In this document: positions 44,497 through 52,204 of the stretch, in pieces
Layout: the number at the start of each line of letters is the position of its first letter
Numbering within the stretch: position 1 is the stretch's first letter
Program-made: the position numbers and the translations under genes
NCBI RefSeq assembly: GCF_036010505.1
Contig: NZ_CP108569.1
Location: 4,010,001-4,074,000, forward strand
DNA length: 64,000 bases
Direction: 5' to 3'
Origin: Streptomyces sp. NBC_01197
GTDB taxonomy: Bacteria > Actinomycetota > Actinomycetes > Streptomycetales > Streptomycetaceae
The notes under the pieces: generated by a model
Databases searched by the model: none
Seen by the model: the letters and a program-made list of their open reading frames with translations, nothing else
What the model was told of the DNA's origin: nothing

Positions 44497-44614
44497 CGGC
44501 TCAGCGCTTCCACTCCAACGAGCTACGGAAGGCGGCGCGTTGGAGACCCGCCGCGCCGGAGCGTTGCGCCGGAACGCGCCCGTGAAAAGTGCAGGTGCGG
44601 AGTGTTGCGGGCGC

Positions 44615-45061
44615 CTATCGGGGCTCGTCGGCCCCGACCCTGGCGAGCGTGAACCAGACGGCCTTACGGTCCGGGGTGCAGCCGCCCAGGAGGGTCCATC
44701 CCCAGGCGAGCGCGAGCCTGTCGACCAGTAACAGACCGCGTCCGCACTCCAGTTGATCTCCGGCAGGTGGAGTGGTGAGTACGGGAAGGAACCAGGGCGC
44801 GTTGTCCGCGACGGAGACGGTGACCTGCTTGCGGTTGACGGTCGCGCAGAGCTGAATCCGGGGCGTACGGGTGTGGCGGTGGGCGTTGCTGACCACCTCC
44901 GCGACGCAGAGCCGCGCGTCGTCGGCCAGGTCACGGTGGCGGCTGACGGTGAGCAGCGAGGTGACGAAGTCCCGCGCGATGCGGGGTGCGTTGGCGGTGC
45001 TGGGCAGGGCGATGCGGTAGAACTCGCCGCCCTGTGGGCGGCGTGGTGGGGCCGGGGCCAT
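44615..45061 (-). CDS. ATP-binding protein (HATPase, anti-sigma-like)
   Basis: A 148-aa GHKL ATPase of the SpoIIAB/RsbW-like kind abundant in Streptomyces. N box: LCVAEVVSNAHRHTRTP. G1/G2 boxes: VSVADNAPWFLPVL and ECGRGLLLVDRLALAWG. ATG at 45061 follows AGGGAGAACC. Such proteins commonly sit beside HTH-DUF5753 and DUF397 genes, as here (divergent). Confidence 0.85.
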   Translation of the reverse strand: MAPAPPRRPQGGEFYRIALPSTANAPRIARDFVTSLLTVSRHRDLADDARLCVAEVVSNAHRHTRTPRIQLCATVNRKQVTVSVADNAPWFLPVLTTPPAGDQLECGRGLLLVDRLALAWGWTLLGGCTPDRKAVWFTLARVGADEPR

Positions 45062-45299
45062 GTGGTTCTCCCTACGTGATGCGATCCGAAACGGGTGCGC
45101 CGCTCGTTGTCCGTGGCGATGGCCGGATCGGCGCGCAGGTCTCAACGCGCGCTGAAGCAGCTGCACTTCGGGCTTGCCGACGTCGGTGATGACGTTAGCG
45201 CACGAGGCTAATTAGTGTGACCGAGTGGACTCATTCGCTCAACGAGGTGGACTGACGAATGGGCACGGGCCACACTGGGTCCCGACAAAAGGAGAGTCG

Positions 45300-46151
45300 A
45301 TGCCATCGAGGAAGGCACCCACGGCGCGGCAGCGTCGTCTGGGCACTGAGCTGCGGAAGATGCGTGAGCATGCCGGTTTGTCACTGGCTCAGGCCGCAGC
45401 GCTGCTCAGTACGGACCGCACCGCGATCAGCAACACGGAATCAGGTCGATTCGGAGTCAGCAGTGAACGGGTGCGGACCTGGGCCGGCCAGTACGAGTGC
45501 CCTGATGCGGCGTATATCGATGCTCTCGCCGACATGGCAGCCGAGCGCATAAGCGGCTGGTGGGAGGACTATCGCGGCGACTTCTCCAGCGGCGCGCTGG
45601 ACCTGGCCGAGATGGAGCATCATGCGATCGGTATCCGCTCGGTGCAGATCATGTTCATGCCTGGCCTGCTCCAGAACGAGGACTACGCCCGTGCTGTGTT
45701 CGGGGAAGTCGTGCCGCCGCCGAGCCCAGCGCGCCAACGACGGCTACTGTCACATCGGCTGAAGCGCCGAGATGTGCTCGACCGTGAAGATCCGCCTGCC
45801 TGCACGTTCCTCATTCACGAGGCTGCTCTCCGGATGACGTACGGCGGCCCGAACGTGGCCCGTGGCCAACTTAACCACCTGCTCAAGGAGTCGGACCGGG
45901 ACAACATCACCATTCGGGTGATCCCCTTCGCGGCGGGCGGTGTCCCGGAGACCGGCGGTTCGACACAATACGTCTACGGCTCCGTCCCGCAGCTGGACAC
46001 CGTCCAGATGGACACTGCGACCGGGCCTGCATTTCTGGATGCCGAGACTCGTCTCGTGAACTATCGAGCAGTGCTCGACCGGACCGAGGAGCGTTCGCTC
46101 GATCCGGAGAGTTCCCGGGACTTCATCCGAAGAATCGCACAACAAGTATGA
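45300..46151 (+). CDS. WhiJ-like HTH regulator with DUF5753 domain
   Basis: A 283-aa regulator. The N-terminal XRE helix-turn-helix (LGTELRKMREHAGLSLAQAA, then DRTAISNTESGRFGVS) is followed by the DUF5753 domain (VQIMFMPGLLQNEDYARAVF, TFLIHEAALRM, ITIRVIPFAAGG). AAAGGAGAG precedes the ATG. WhiJ-type proteins control development together with a small DUF397 partner, encoded 14 bp downstream. This is one of many paralogous sets in Streptomyces, so this is not WhiJ itself by default. Confidence 0.88.
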   Translation: MPSRKAPTARQRRLGTELRKMREHAGLSLAQAAALLSTDRTAISNTESGRFGVSSERVRTWAGQYECPDAAYIDALADMAAERISGWWEDYRGDFSSGALDLAEMEHHAIGIRSVQIMFMPGLLQNEDYARAVFGEVVPPPSPARQRRLLSHRLKRRDVLDREDPPACTFLIHEAALRMTYGGPNVARGQLNHLLKESDRDNITIRVIPFAAGGVPETGGSTQYVYGSVPQLDTVQMDTATGPAFLDAETRLVNYRAVLDRTEERSLDPESSRDFIRRIAQQV

Positions 46152-46165
46152 AGGCGTGAGAACCA

Positions 46166-46360
46166 ATGGAAATCCAGTGGCGCAAGTCCTCGAAGTCGTC
46201 GGGTCCGGAGGGGAACAACTGTCTCGAACTCGCCGAGCAGGGGGACGAGATCCTGTTGCGTGAGAGCGACAACCCTGGCGTGATCGTTAGGACCAGTCGG
46301 GCCAAGTTGCGTGCCTTCCTCGGAGGCGCCAAGGAGGGCGAGTTCGACGACCTGGCCTGA
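46166..46360 (+). CDS. DUF397 small protein
   Basis: A 64-aa DUF397 protein (WRKSSKSSGPEGNNCLELAE ... ILLRESDNPGVIVRTSRAKL ... FLGGAKEGEFDDL), the standard partner of HTH-DUF5753 regulators. In this family the pair has been proposed to work like a toxin-antitoxin or regulator/anti-regulator couple. It is in an operon with the regulator and followed by a terminator. Confidence 0.9.
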   Translation: MEIQWRKSSKSSGPEGNNCLELAEQGDEILLRESDNPGVIVRTSRAKLRAFLGGAKEGEFDDLA

Positions 46361-46674
46361 TTCGGCCCACTCCGGCTTCGGGCGGTCTCCTATCGGCGCA
46401 GGTGGGGACCGCCCGTTTCGTTGCGTAACACTCGTCCGGGGGATGGGTCTCACTCGTTAGACGTCAAACTCTTGATACGCGGTGGTCGCAACCGCTAGCT
46501 TCCTGGTGTGGCGCCAACCGGGCGTTCGTTGAGGAACGTTCACGCCTCGGCGCCGCAACTGCCCCTCAAACTGCGCCGCTTGGGGGGCCAAGAAGGGGCC
46601 GCCTCGCTACCTACAGCTCGTCACGCCGGCAGTGGGCAGGGGGCGGCCCCGACGTCGCGTCAGGAGGCCCCATC
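46361..46674. other. 314-bp intergenic region
   Basis: Holds a terminator (46379-46419); the remainder shows no gene-like content. Confidence 0.6.
46379..46419 (+). terminator. Terminator after DUF397 gene
   Basis: CGGGCGGTC pairs with GACCGCCCG across a 19-nt loop, followed by TTTCGTT, 19 bases after the DUF397 stop. Confidence 0.75.
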
Positions 46675-47046
46675 ATGCGTGTCCCGCACCCCACCCGCGC
46701 CTTCTGGTGCGAGCGGATCACGTACCGCACGATGGACGCCGACGACGTGGGGGACGTAGCGCGTTACGCCGCAACCTCCCCGGCCGAGGCGATCCGCCGC
46801 ATCCGTGCGGAGGTACGCGAGCTGGCGCACGCCCTTCCGTCCATCGAGCGCCACCGCGCGCTGAGTTGGGTGGATGGTGGTGGTTGTGTCGGCGCGATCG
46901 GCGCACTGCACCGCGGGGAACCGTGCGGGTTCTCGTTGAGTCACCGGGGCCGGTGGACCGAGTGGTCCGTACGCCCGTACCTGGAATTCCGTGTCGACGG
47001 CGGGGCGCTGATCCCCGTCCTGGGCGGCACATGCGGGCCGTACTGA
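46675..47046 (+). CDS. Hypothetical protein
   Basis: A 123-aa protein not assigned to a family. It has a good start (AGGAGG eight bases before ATG) and normal codon use. Sequence features: an Arg-rich first half with a helix (AEAIRRIRAEVRELAHAL), then HRGEPCGFSLSHRGRWTEW. No signal peptide or membrane segment. It stands alone between the WhiJ-like module and the broken SDR/TetR pair. Confidence 0.6.
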   Translation: MRVPHPTRAFWCERITYRTMDADDVGDVARYAATSPAEAIRRIRAEVRELAHALPSIERHRALSWVDGGGCVGAIGALHRGEPCGFSLSHRGRWTEWSVRPYLEFRVDGGALIPVLGGTCGPY

Positions 47047-47066
47047 GGTGGGCCGGCCCGTTCGGG

Positions 47067-47225
47067 TCAGGCGAGGGTCTCGCCGCCGTCGACGGTGATG
47101 ATCTGGCCAGTGACGTAGTTGTTGGCCATGAGGAAGAGGGCCGAGGCGGCTGCTTCCTCGGCGGTGCCGAAGCGGCCGAGGGGAGCGGTCGATCCGGCGG
47201 TGGTGATCGCGTCGTCGGAGTCCAG
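47067..47225 (-). pseudogene. SDR-family oxidoreductase remnant (C-terminal ~50 residues)
   Basis: Reading leftward, STAPLGRFGTAEEAAASALF then MANNYVTGQIITVDGGETLA and stop form the standard C-terminal end of a classical SDR. Everything N-terminal of this, including cofactor and active-site motifs, is missing. Similarity ends near 47225 where the opposite strand becomes a TetR fragment. Same architecture as 14478-15069. Confidence 0.75.
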
Positions 47226-47651
47226 CCCCGGTTGCGAGCGAAGGTCCGCGTCTCCGTCTCCGTCGGTCCCGACGCGGTGGCCGACTCGGTCGGGCAGCTC
47301 TTCGACTGGTACCAGGAGCACCCGGAGCTGATCAGGTTGCTGCTGTGGGAGGCGCTGGAAGGGGGCGGCGAATCCGACGAGACCGAGCGGGAACGCCGTG
47401 ACGGTTTCCGCGAAAAGGCTCGCAGTCTCGTGGAGGGGGGCGTGGCCCGCCACCTTCCCGAGGACGCACGGGTCGGCGCCGCCCAGGACCTGTTGTTCAC
47501 CACCATGGGGCTGATCGCCTGGAACTTCGCGGTGCCCAGGATGGCCCGTATGGCCCTGGACGAGGAGACCGACCAGGCCACCTTCGCCCGCCGTCGCGCG
47601 ACAGTGATCGAAGCGGCTCGGACGCTCGCCGCCAATGCCAACGCAGAGTGA
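47226..47651 (+). pseudogene. TetR-family regulator remnant lacking the DNA-binding domain
   Basis: About 140 codons of a TetR C-terminal ligand domain: VGQLFDWYQEHPELIRLLLW, EALEGGGESDETERERRDGF, then TTMGLIAWNFAVPRMARMAL. The N-terminal helix-turn-helix is missing and there is no credible start. It abuts the SDR remnant on the opposite strand. Confidence 0.75.
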
Positions 47652-47821
47652 CGCCAGGGCGGGGTCCCGGAGTAAAGGACCGGGACGGCGCCCAGCCTGC
47701 CCGGTTCGTCGGTGTGGTTGACGAAGGCGTTCGAAGACGCGGGTATCGCCGGGCAGTTGCTGGGGCCTCACCTGGGCGGGGTCGCCTCGCCCCGGTTCGG
47801 GGCGCTACGTGTCCTTGGGTG

Positions 47822-47998
47822 CTACTTGTCCTTGAACACGTCCTTGATGGCTTCCTTGGCCTTGCGCACGTCACCCTGGGTCTCTTCGGCCCGGCCCTCG
47901 GCCTGGAGCGACTCGTTGCCCACCGCATCGCCGGCCGTCTTCTTGATCTTTCCCTCGACCCGCTCGCCCCTGGCCTGGGCCTTCTCGTCCGCAGCCAC
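47822..47998 (-). CDS. CsbD-family stress protein
   Basis: A 58-aa hydrophilic protein of the CsbD family (EKAQARGERVEGKIKKTAGD, then GNESLQAEGRAEETQGDVRK). GTG start at 47998, nine bases after AGGAG; the open frame extends two codons further to a TTG. CsbD is a general-stress protein of unknown biochemical role, sigma-B controlled in Bacillus. Divergent from a tiny membrane protein gene. Confidence 0.9.
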   Translation of the reverse strand: MAADEKAQARGERVEGKIKKTAGDAVGNESLQAEGRAEETQGDVRKAKEAIKDVFKDK

Positions 47999-48123
47999 GA
48001 TCAATCACTCCTGACCTAGTCGGAAACAGTGCCAGCACAGCGCCTTTCCGCAGGAGTTCCATTCAAACCCCGGCTGAAGTTCCACAGGCGTTCGCCCAGT
48101 GGGGAGGGGGGTGGCAGTTGTCG

Positions 48124-48148
48124 GACAGTCGCTGTCAGGAAACTTTCC
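48124..48148. promoter_or_regulatory. Two adjacent short palindromes
   Basis: GACAG-TCG-CTGTC (48124-48136) and GGAAA-C-TTTCC (48138-48148) lie side by side, 60-85 bp upstream of the small membrane-protein gene and in the divergent gap with csbD. Confidence 0.5.
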
Positions 48149-48208
48149 AGGGATCGGGGGAATGAAGGGATGAGGCCGGGGCACTCGGTGCTTCGGAGGT
48201 TGATAAAG

Positions 48209-48379
48209 ATGGTTCCTATTCTTCTCGTTCTTCTGCTCGCCCTGCTCCTTTTCGGTGTGGGGTTCGCTGTAAAGGCACTGTGGTGGATCGCCGCCATCGT
48301 GCTGGTCGTGTGGCTGCTGGGCTTCCTCATCCGCCCTGCGGCGTCCGGCGGAAAGCGAGGCCGCTGGTACCGCTGGTAG
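48209..48379 (+). CDS. Small hydrophobic membrane protein
   Basis: A 56-aa protein with two hydrophobic helices (ILLVLLLALLLFGVGFAV and WWIAAIVLVVWLLGFLI) and a basic tail (GGKRGRWYRW). CGGAGGT nine bases before the ATG decides the start. Similar tiny proteins are widespread in Streptomyces and are annotated only as hydrophobic proteins. Together with CsbD it may belong to a stress response (inference). Confidence 0.75.
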   Translation: MVPILLVLLLALLLFGVGFAVKALWWIAAIVLVVWLLGFLIRPAASGGKRGRWYRW

Positions 48380-48690
48380 TCGGCCGTAAGCCGCTTCCGG
48401 CCGTGCATGAGAAGGTGAGTCGGTTTCCCGGCAGTCTTTTGAGCTGGGGCAGGAATGCGAATGCGGGAGCCAATATATGGGTGACGGCATCTGGTGCTGC
48501 AAAAGGCCGCCGCCGCCCCTGGCTCACCGTGCTCCGTCATGAAGCGGGGTCGGCCAGATTTTCCTGGTCGGCCCCGCTTCGGGCTGTGACCGGCCTAGCA
48601 ACCGGCGTTTGGCCGACAAAGGGTGCAAAGCAGGGGGCTACCACCGGTACGACTTGCGTTCGGGGGGCGCACACGTGGTGGGATGAGCCG
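48380..48690. other. 311-bp intergenic region
   Basis: Apart from the long hairpin at 48541-48580 no feature is seen; the open frames crossing it have no start. Confidence 0.5.
48541..48580 (+). terminator. 17-bp hairpin between small membrane-protein gene and DUF2993 gene
   Basis: GAAGCGGGGTCGGCCAG pairs with CTGGTCGGCCCCGCTTC, all 17 positions when two G-U pairs are allowed, around a 6-nt loop ATTTTC. There is no T-tail, so termination by the stem alone or a processing role is possible. Confidence 0.6.
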
Positions 48691-49935
48691 ATGCGACCCC
48701 CCACACGCATACCCCCGCATCCGCGCAATCCCTACGAAGAGCTGGCGCAACTCCGCGACCCGGAGCCGGGTTTCGAGCCGTACGGCCACGAGGAGCGCGA
48801 CCCCCTCGGGCTCGGGTTGAAGTCCGAGCACGACGAAGCCGAAGGTGTCGTCGGCGAGAGCCGTGACGACCCCGATGACAACTGGTCGCCGCCCAACCAC
48901 CGCGCCCGGAGCCGGTTCGCCGCCGTGTCCACCGTGGTGAAGGTCGCCGTCGCGGCGCTGGTCTGCACCGGATTCCTCTTCCTCGCCGACCGGTTCGCCG
49001 AGCTGTACGCGCAGAACAAGGCCGCCGAGAAGCTCCAGCAGTCGATGCACCTGGTGACCAGGCCGGAGGTCGACATCCACGGCTTCCCGTTCCTCACCCA
49101 GGTTCTCGACAAGCACCTGGACCGGGTCGACGTGTCCGTACCCGACGTTCCGGCCGACCGGGTCTCGCTCGCGGAGGTGCACGCCACCGCCAAGGACATC
49201 CGGATCAACGGAGACCTCCCCAGCTCCATCAAGGGCGCCGTGGTCGGCCGGATGGACGGCGACGTCTTCCTCTCGTTCGCGGACATGAACCGCGAACTCG
49301 GCGCCTCGCAGGTCAAGTTCACCGACCAGGGGCACGACTCGATCAATGTGCGGGGCGGGCTGCCCGTGGCGGGTACGGAGGTGCGGGTCCAGGCCAAGGC
49401 ACACGTCCAGCGGGACGGCGGCCGGGCGGTCTCCACGACGGTCGACCACATGCGGATCGAAGTGCCCGGCATCGCGACGTACACGCCCGGCAGGGACCGC
49501 GCGCACTCCGGGCTCCGGCTCGCCCCCGCAGCGGCGGCCCGGATCGCCCGCGAGGAGAACCACATCAGGGCGCTGCTCTCCGTGCCGTCCATCGTCCAGC
49601 GGATCGGCGTACCGCAGAAGCGCGTACAGCAGGCGCTGCAGAGCGACGACCAGCTGCACGAACTGACCGGCACACCGCGCTTCGCGCACCAGCTGATGCA
49701 GGTCAACCTGGTCGACGAGGTCGTGGCCCACCCCTGGCTGCTGCAGAAGGCGGGCATCGACCCCAAGCTGATCGCCGCCGTGATGAGTCTGCGTCCGCCG
49801 GAGCTCTCCAGTCAGTTCTCGCTCTCCTTCAAGCTGCCCAAGGCCCCCGGAGACATCAGCCTGCGCCATGTGGTGGTGAAGAAGGACGGGATCAGGGCGG
49901 ACCTGGCGGGTTCCGGCCTGCACCTGGGCAAGTAG
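48691..49935 (+). CDS. DUF2993 membrane-anchored protein
   Basis: A 414-aa protein: a polar, acidic N-terminal tail of about 75 residues, one membrane helix (STVVKVAVAALVCTGFLFLA), then a DUF2993 domain beginning RPEVDIHGFPFLTQVLDKHL and repeating a beta-strand pattern up to the C-terminus. DUF2993 proteins resemble lipid-carrying tubular domains, but their role in actinobacteria is not established. A shorter paralogue is at 60957. Start ATG 48691 (MRPPTRIPP) is the first in frame after the hairpin. Confidence 0.8.
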   Translation: MRPPTRIPPHPRNPYEELAQLRDPEPGFEPYGHEERDPLGLGLKSEHDEAEGVVGESRDDPDDNWSPPNHRARSRFAAVSTVVKVAVAALVCTGFLFLADRFAELYAQNKAAEKLQQSMHLVTRPEVDIHGFPFLTQVLDKHLDRVDVSVPDVPADRVSLAEVHATAKDIRINGDLPSSIKGAVVGRMDGDVFLSFADMNRELGASQVKFTDQGHDSINVRGGLPVAGTEVRVQAKAHVQRDGGRAVSTTVDHMRIEVPGIATYTPGRDRAHSGLRLAPAAAARIAREENHIRALLSVPSIVQRIGVPQKRVQQALQSDDQLHELTGTPRFAHQLMQVNLVDEVVAHPWLLQKAGIDPKLIAAVMSLRPPELSSQFSLSFKLPKAPGDISLRHVVVKKDGIRADLAGSGLHLGK

Positions 49936-49992
49936 CACCGAGCCCTGAAGACGGTGGGCGCCGGGATGGGCACAGGGCCGGCGTCGGCAGTG

Positions 49993-50565
49993 TCAGTGGA
50001 CCACGTCGAAGACGTTCTTCTGGAGGCCGTTGGAGTAGGCCTCGTACTCGACCAGCTTCAGCTTCTGGGTGTCCTTGTCCGTGGCGCTGAACAGGCGCTT
50101 GCCGGCGCCGAGCAGCAGCGGGAAGACGAGCAGGTGGTAGCGGTCGATGAGGCCCGCGTCCGAGAGGCCGTGGTTCAGCTGGGCGCTGCCGTGGACGATG
50201 ATCGGGCCGCCTTCGGTCTGCTTGAGGGCGGCGACGTCGTCCAGGGAACGCAGGATGGTGGTCTCGCCCCAGTTGGGGACGAGCCGGTCGTCGGTGAGGG
50301 TGGTCGAGACGACGTACTTCGGCACCGACTTGTAGTGCGCGAACTCGGCCATGTCCGGCCAGACGGGGCTGAAGGCTTCGTAGCTGACGCGGCCCATCAG
50401 GATCGCGGTGGCCTCCTCCTGTTCCCGCCCCTTGATCTCGAATGCCTCAGGAACGAAGTCGACGTCCTTGAAGGTCCATCCGGAGTTGCGGTAACCGGGT
50501 TCGCCGCCCGGCGCCTCGACTACGCCGTCGAGTGAGATGAAGGCGGTGCTGATCACCGTGCGCAT
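49993..50565 (-). CDS. Dihydrofolate reductase / RibD-C family protein
   Basis: A 190-aa DHFR-like protein: STAFISLDGVVEAPGGEPGY, ATAILMGRVSYEAFSPVW, KYVVSTTLTDDR, and PIIVHGSAQLNHGLSDAGLI. It is a different branch from the one at 31811. Substrate unknown. Upstream gene order (ArsR-SRPBCC on the same strand) suggests loose association, but 80 bp separate them. Confidence 0.87.
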   Translation of the reverse strand: MRTVISTAFISLDGVVEAPGGEPGYRNSGWTFKDVDFVPEAFEIKGREQEEATAILMGRVSYEAFSPVWPDMAEFAHYKSVPKYVVSTTLTDDRLVPNWGETTILRSLDDVAALKQTEGGPIIVHGSAQLNHGLSDAGLIDRYHLLVFPLLLGAGKRLFSATDKDTQKLKLVEYEAYSNGLQKNVFDVVH

Positions 50566-50646
50566 GAGGGTTTCCTGACTTGGTGGGTGTGGTGCGTGTG
50601 GTGCATGTTGAGGGGCTGGGCGGCGTCTCTTTCGGGTGCGCCAGGG

Positions 50647-51384
50647 TCAGGCGAGGATGCTGGTGAGCCACTGCTGCCAGGCGTCCTCGGCGCCGCCGGT
50701 GTGCGGGCCGAAGAGGTGGTGGAACATCAGCACCACGCCGGGGGAGTGGTGGAAGGTGTAGAGCCCGTCCGCGGCCCGGACCTCGATGTGCTCATCGTCC
50801 GACCAGGTCACTTCGCCGTCCACCGGCGGCAGGCCGGCCGGCTCCGCGTGTGCCCGGGCGCCCACGGCGGCCGGACTCGGCAGCGACAGTCCACGGCTGA
50901 GGGCCGCCCGTACCTGCGGCGAGACCTGCCCGCCCGAGAGCGCCATGGCGAAGACGGGGGCGCCGCGACGTCCCGGGAAGCGGGCCAGGTATTCGCGGAG
51001 CGTGTGGAGGTGGAAGGGCCAGCCCCTGCGCAGCGCGTCGTACTCGTCCTGCCAGTCGTCACCGAGCAGGCCGCTGTGGACGACGCGGAGCACGGTACTG
51101 CCGCCGGCCCGCCCCTCGATCAGGTACTCGAAGGCCATGAAGCGGCCGTCCTCGGCGGTGGCCGTGCGCGTGGCGAAGCGTTTGCCGGGTTCGTACGCGA
51201 TGACCGTCGCCTCCTGCTGGTGGCCGCCGGTCTCCATGCTCACCGCGCCGCCCTCGCGAGGCTCGACCTCGTTGCGCCCCATGAACCAGGAGTCGATCCC
51301 CGGCCCGGTGGCGATCGCCTCCCAGACCTCTTCGGGGCTCGCCGGCAGGGTCGTCTCCTGCTCGATCTCAAAGGGATGCGTCAT
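50647..51384 (-). CDS. SRPBCC (AHSA1-like) domain protein
   Basis: A 245-aa protein with an N-terminal START/AHSA1-like domain: EIEQETTLPASPEEVWEAIA, GPGIDSWFMGRNEVEP, KRFATRTATAEDGRFMAFEY, then STVLRVVHSGLLGDDWQDEY. The C-terminal part of about 80 residues is a second, less recognisable region. It is the typical partner of ArsR regulators and its ATG overlaps the regulator's stop (ATGA). Ligand unknown. Confidence 0.88.
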   Translation of the reverse strand: MTHPFEIEQETTLPASPEEVWEAIATGPGIDSWFMGRNEVEPREGGAVSMETGGHQQEATVIAYEPGKRFATRTATAEDGRFMAFEYLIEGRAGGSTVLRVVHSGLLGDDWQDEYDALRRGWPFHLHTLREYLARFPGRRGAPVFAMALSGGQVSPQVRAALSRGLSLPSPAAVGARAHAEPAGLPPVDGEVTWSDDEHIEVRAADGLYTFHHSPGVVLMFHHLFGPHTGGAEDAWQQWLTSILA

Positions 51385-52109
51385 CGCGGGTTCTCCTGTT
51401 GCGCCTGGGGTCCGTGCTCTGGTGTCCCCCACCCGGTCTGCGGCCGGCGCGGGGCGGCCGGGGTCTGCGGTGCGTCGGGTGCGGCCGGGCTCCGCGGTCC
51501 GGCCGGGGTCTGCGGTGCGTCGGTGGGCGCGACGGGTATCTGGTGCAGGCCGACGATCACCCGGTGGCTGCGGCCCTGGGGGGCGGACTCGTCGTGGTAG
51601 CGGCTGACGAGGGCGGTCATGGCCTGGGTCAGTTCGTCGGCGAAGGCCGTCCGGTCGGCCGCCGAGGCGAGCCGCACCTCCGCGTCGATGGCGAAGGTGG
51701 CGACCCGTTGCCGTACCCGGGAGGCGCCGGTGACCAGGGCGCCGACCTCCTGGACCAGCCGGGCCCCCAGGGCCAGCAGCCAGCGGGCGGAGAGCTGGTC
51801 CGGGGAGCGGGAGGGGTCCGGGCTGACGGCGGCCAGGGCGCTGGGGGAGATCACGTACGAGGCGGCGGTGGCGCCGTAGATCCGCTCGGTGACGTTGCCC
51901 TTGCGCCGCTCCTCGGCGAGCTCGACCAGCCCGTGACGCTCCAGCTCCTTCAGGTGGTAGTTGACCTTCTGCCGGGGGAGCCCCAGACGGACGGCCAGCA
52001 TGGTGGCCGAGCCGGGCTCGGCCAGGGCGGCGAGGATCCGGGACCGTATCGGGTCCAGGGACGCCTCGGCCGCGGCGGGTTCTTCGATAACAGCGACGTC
52101 AAGCACCAC
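51381..52109 (-). CDS. ArsR-family transcriptional regulator
   Basis: A 242-aa regulator with an N-terminal winged helix: LDPIRSRILAALAEPGSATM, VRLGLPRQKVNYHLKELERH and GLVELAEERRKGN. No ArsR metal-binding Cys motif is seen, so this is a non-metal member. The middle is helical, and the tail is a Pro/Ala repeat region (APQTPAGPRSPAAPDAPQTP). A double GTG start is present. It is co-translated with the SRPBCC gene, and a perfect palindrome lies just upstream. Confidence 0.87.
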   Translation of the reverse strand: MVLDVAVIEEPAAAEASLDPIRSRILAALAEPGSATMLAVRLGLPRQKVNYHLKELERHGLVELAEERRKGNVTERIYGATAASYVISPSALAAVSPDPSRSPDQLSARWLLALGARLVQEVGALVTGASRVRQRVATFAIDAEVRLASAADRTAFADELTQAMTALVSRYHDESAPQGRSHRVIVGLHQIPVAPTDAPQTPAGPRSPAAPDAPQTPAAPRRPQTGWGTPEHGPQAQQENPR

Positions 52110-52123
52110 TCCAGAGTCCAGCC

Positions 52124-52139
52124 GACAAAATATTTTGTC
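52124..52139. promoter_or_regulatory. ArsR operator palindrome
   Basis: GACAAAATATTTTGTC is a perfect 16-bp palindrome, 15 bp upstream of the ArsR start and extremely AT-rich for this genome. It also contains TTGACA-like sequence on the minus strand, so binding would block the promoter. Confidence 0.82.
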
Positions 52140-52204
52140 AAGGTGGGGAAAGTTGTCGGGGGCCTCGGCGCCTCAGCGCCTCACGCCTCTGGCTTCGGTA
52201 CTCC

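Noticed and set aside
44615..46360. HATPase/HTH/DUF397 set as the specific whiJ locus
   Set aside because: Streptomyces genomes carry many paralogous sets. Nothing here singles out the true whiJ.
47652..47821. Possible gene between the TetR remnant and csbD
   Set aside because: Short frames without ribosome sites or recognisable content.
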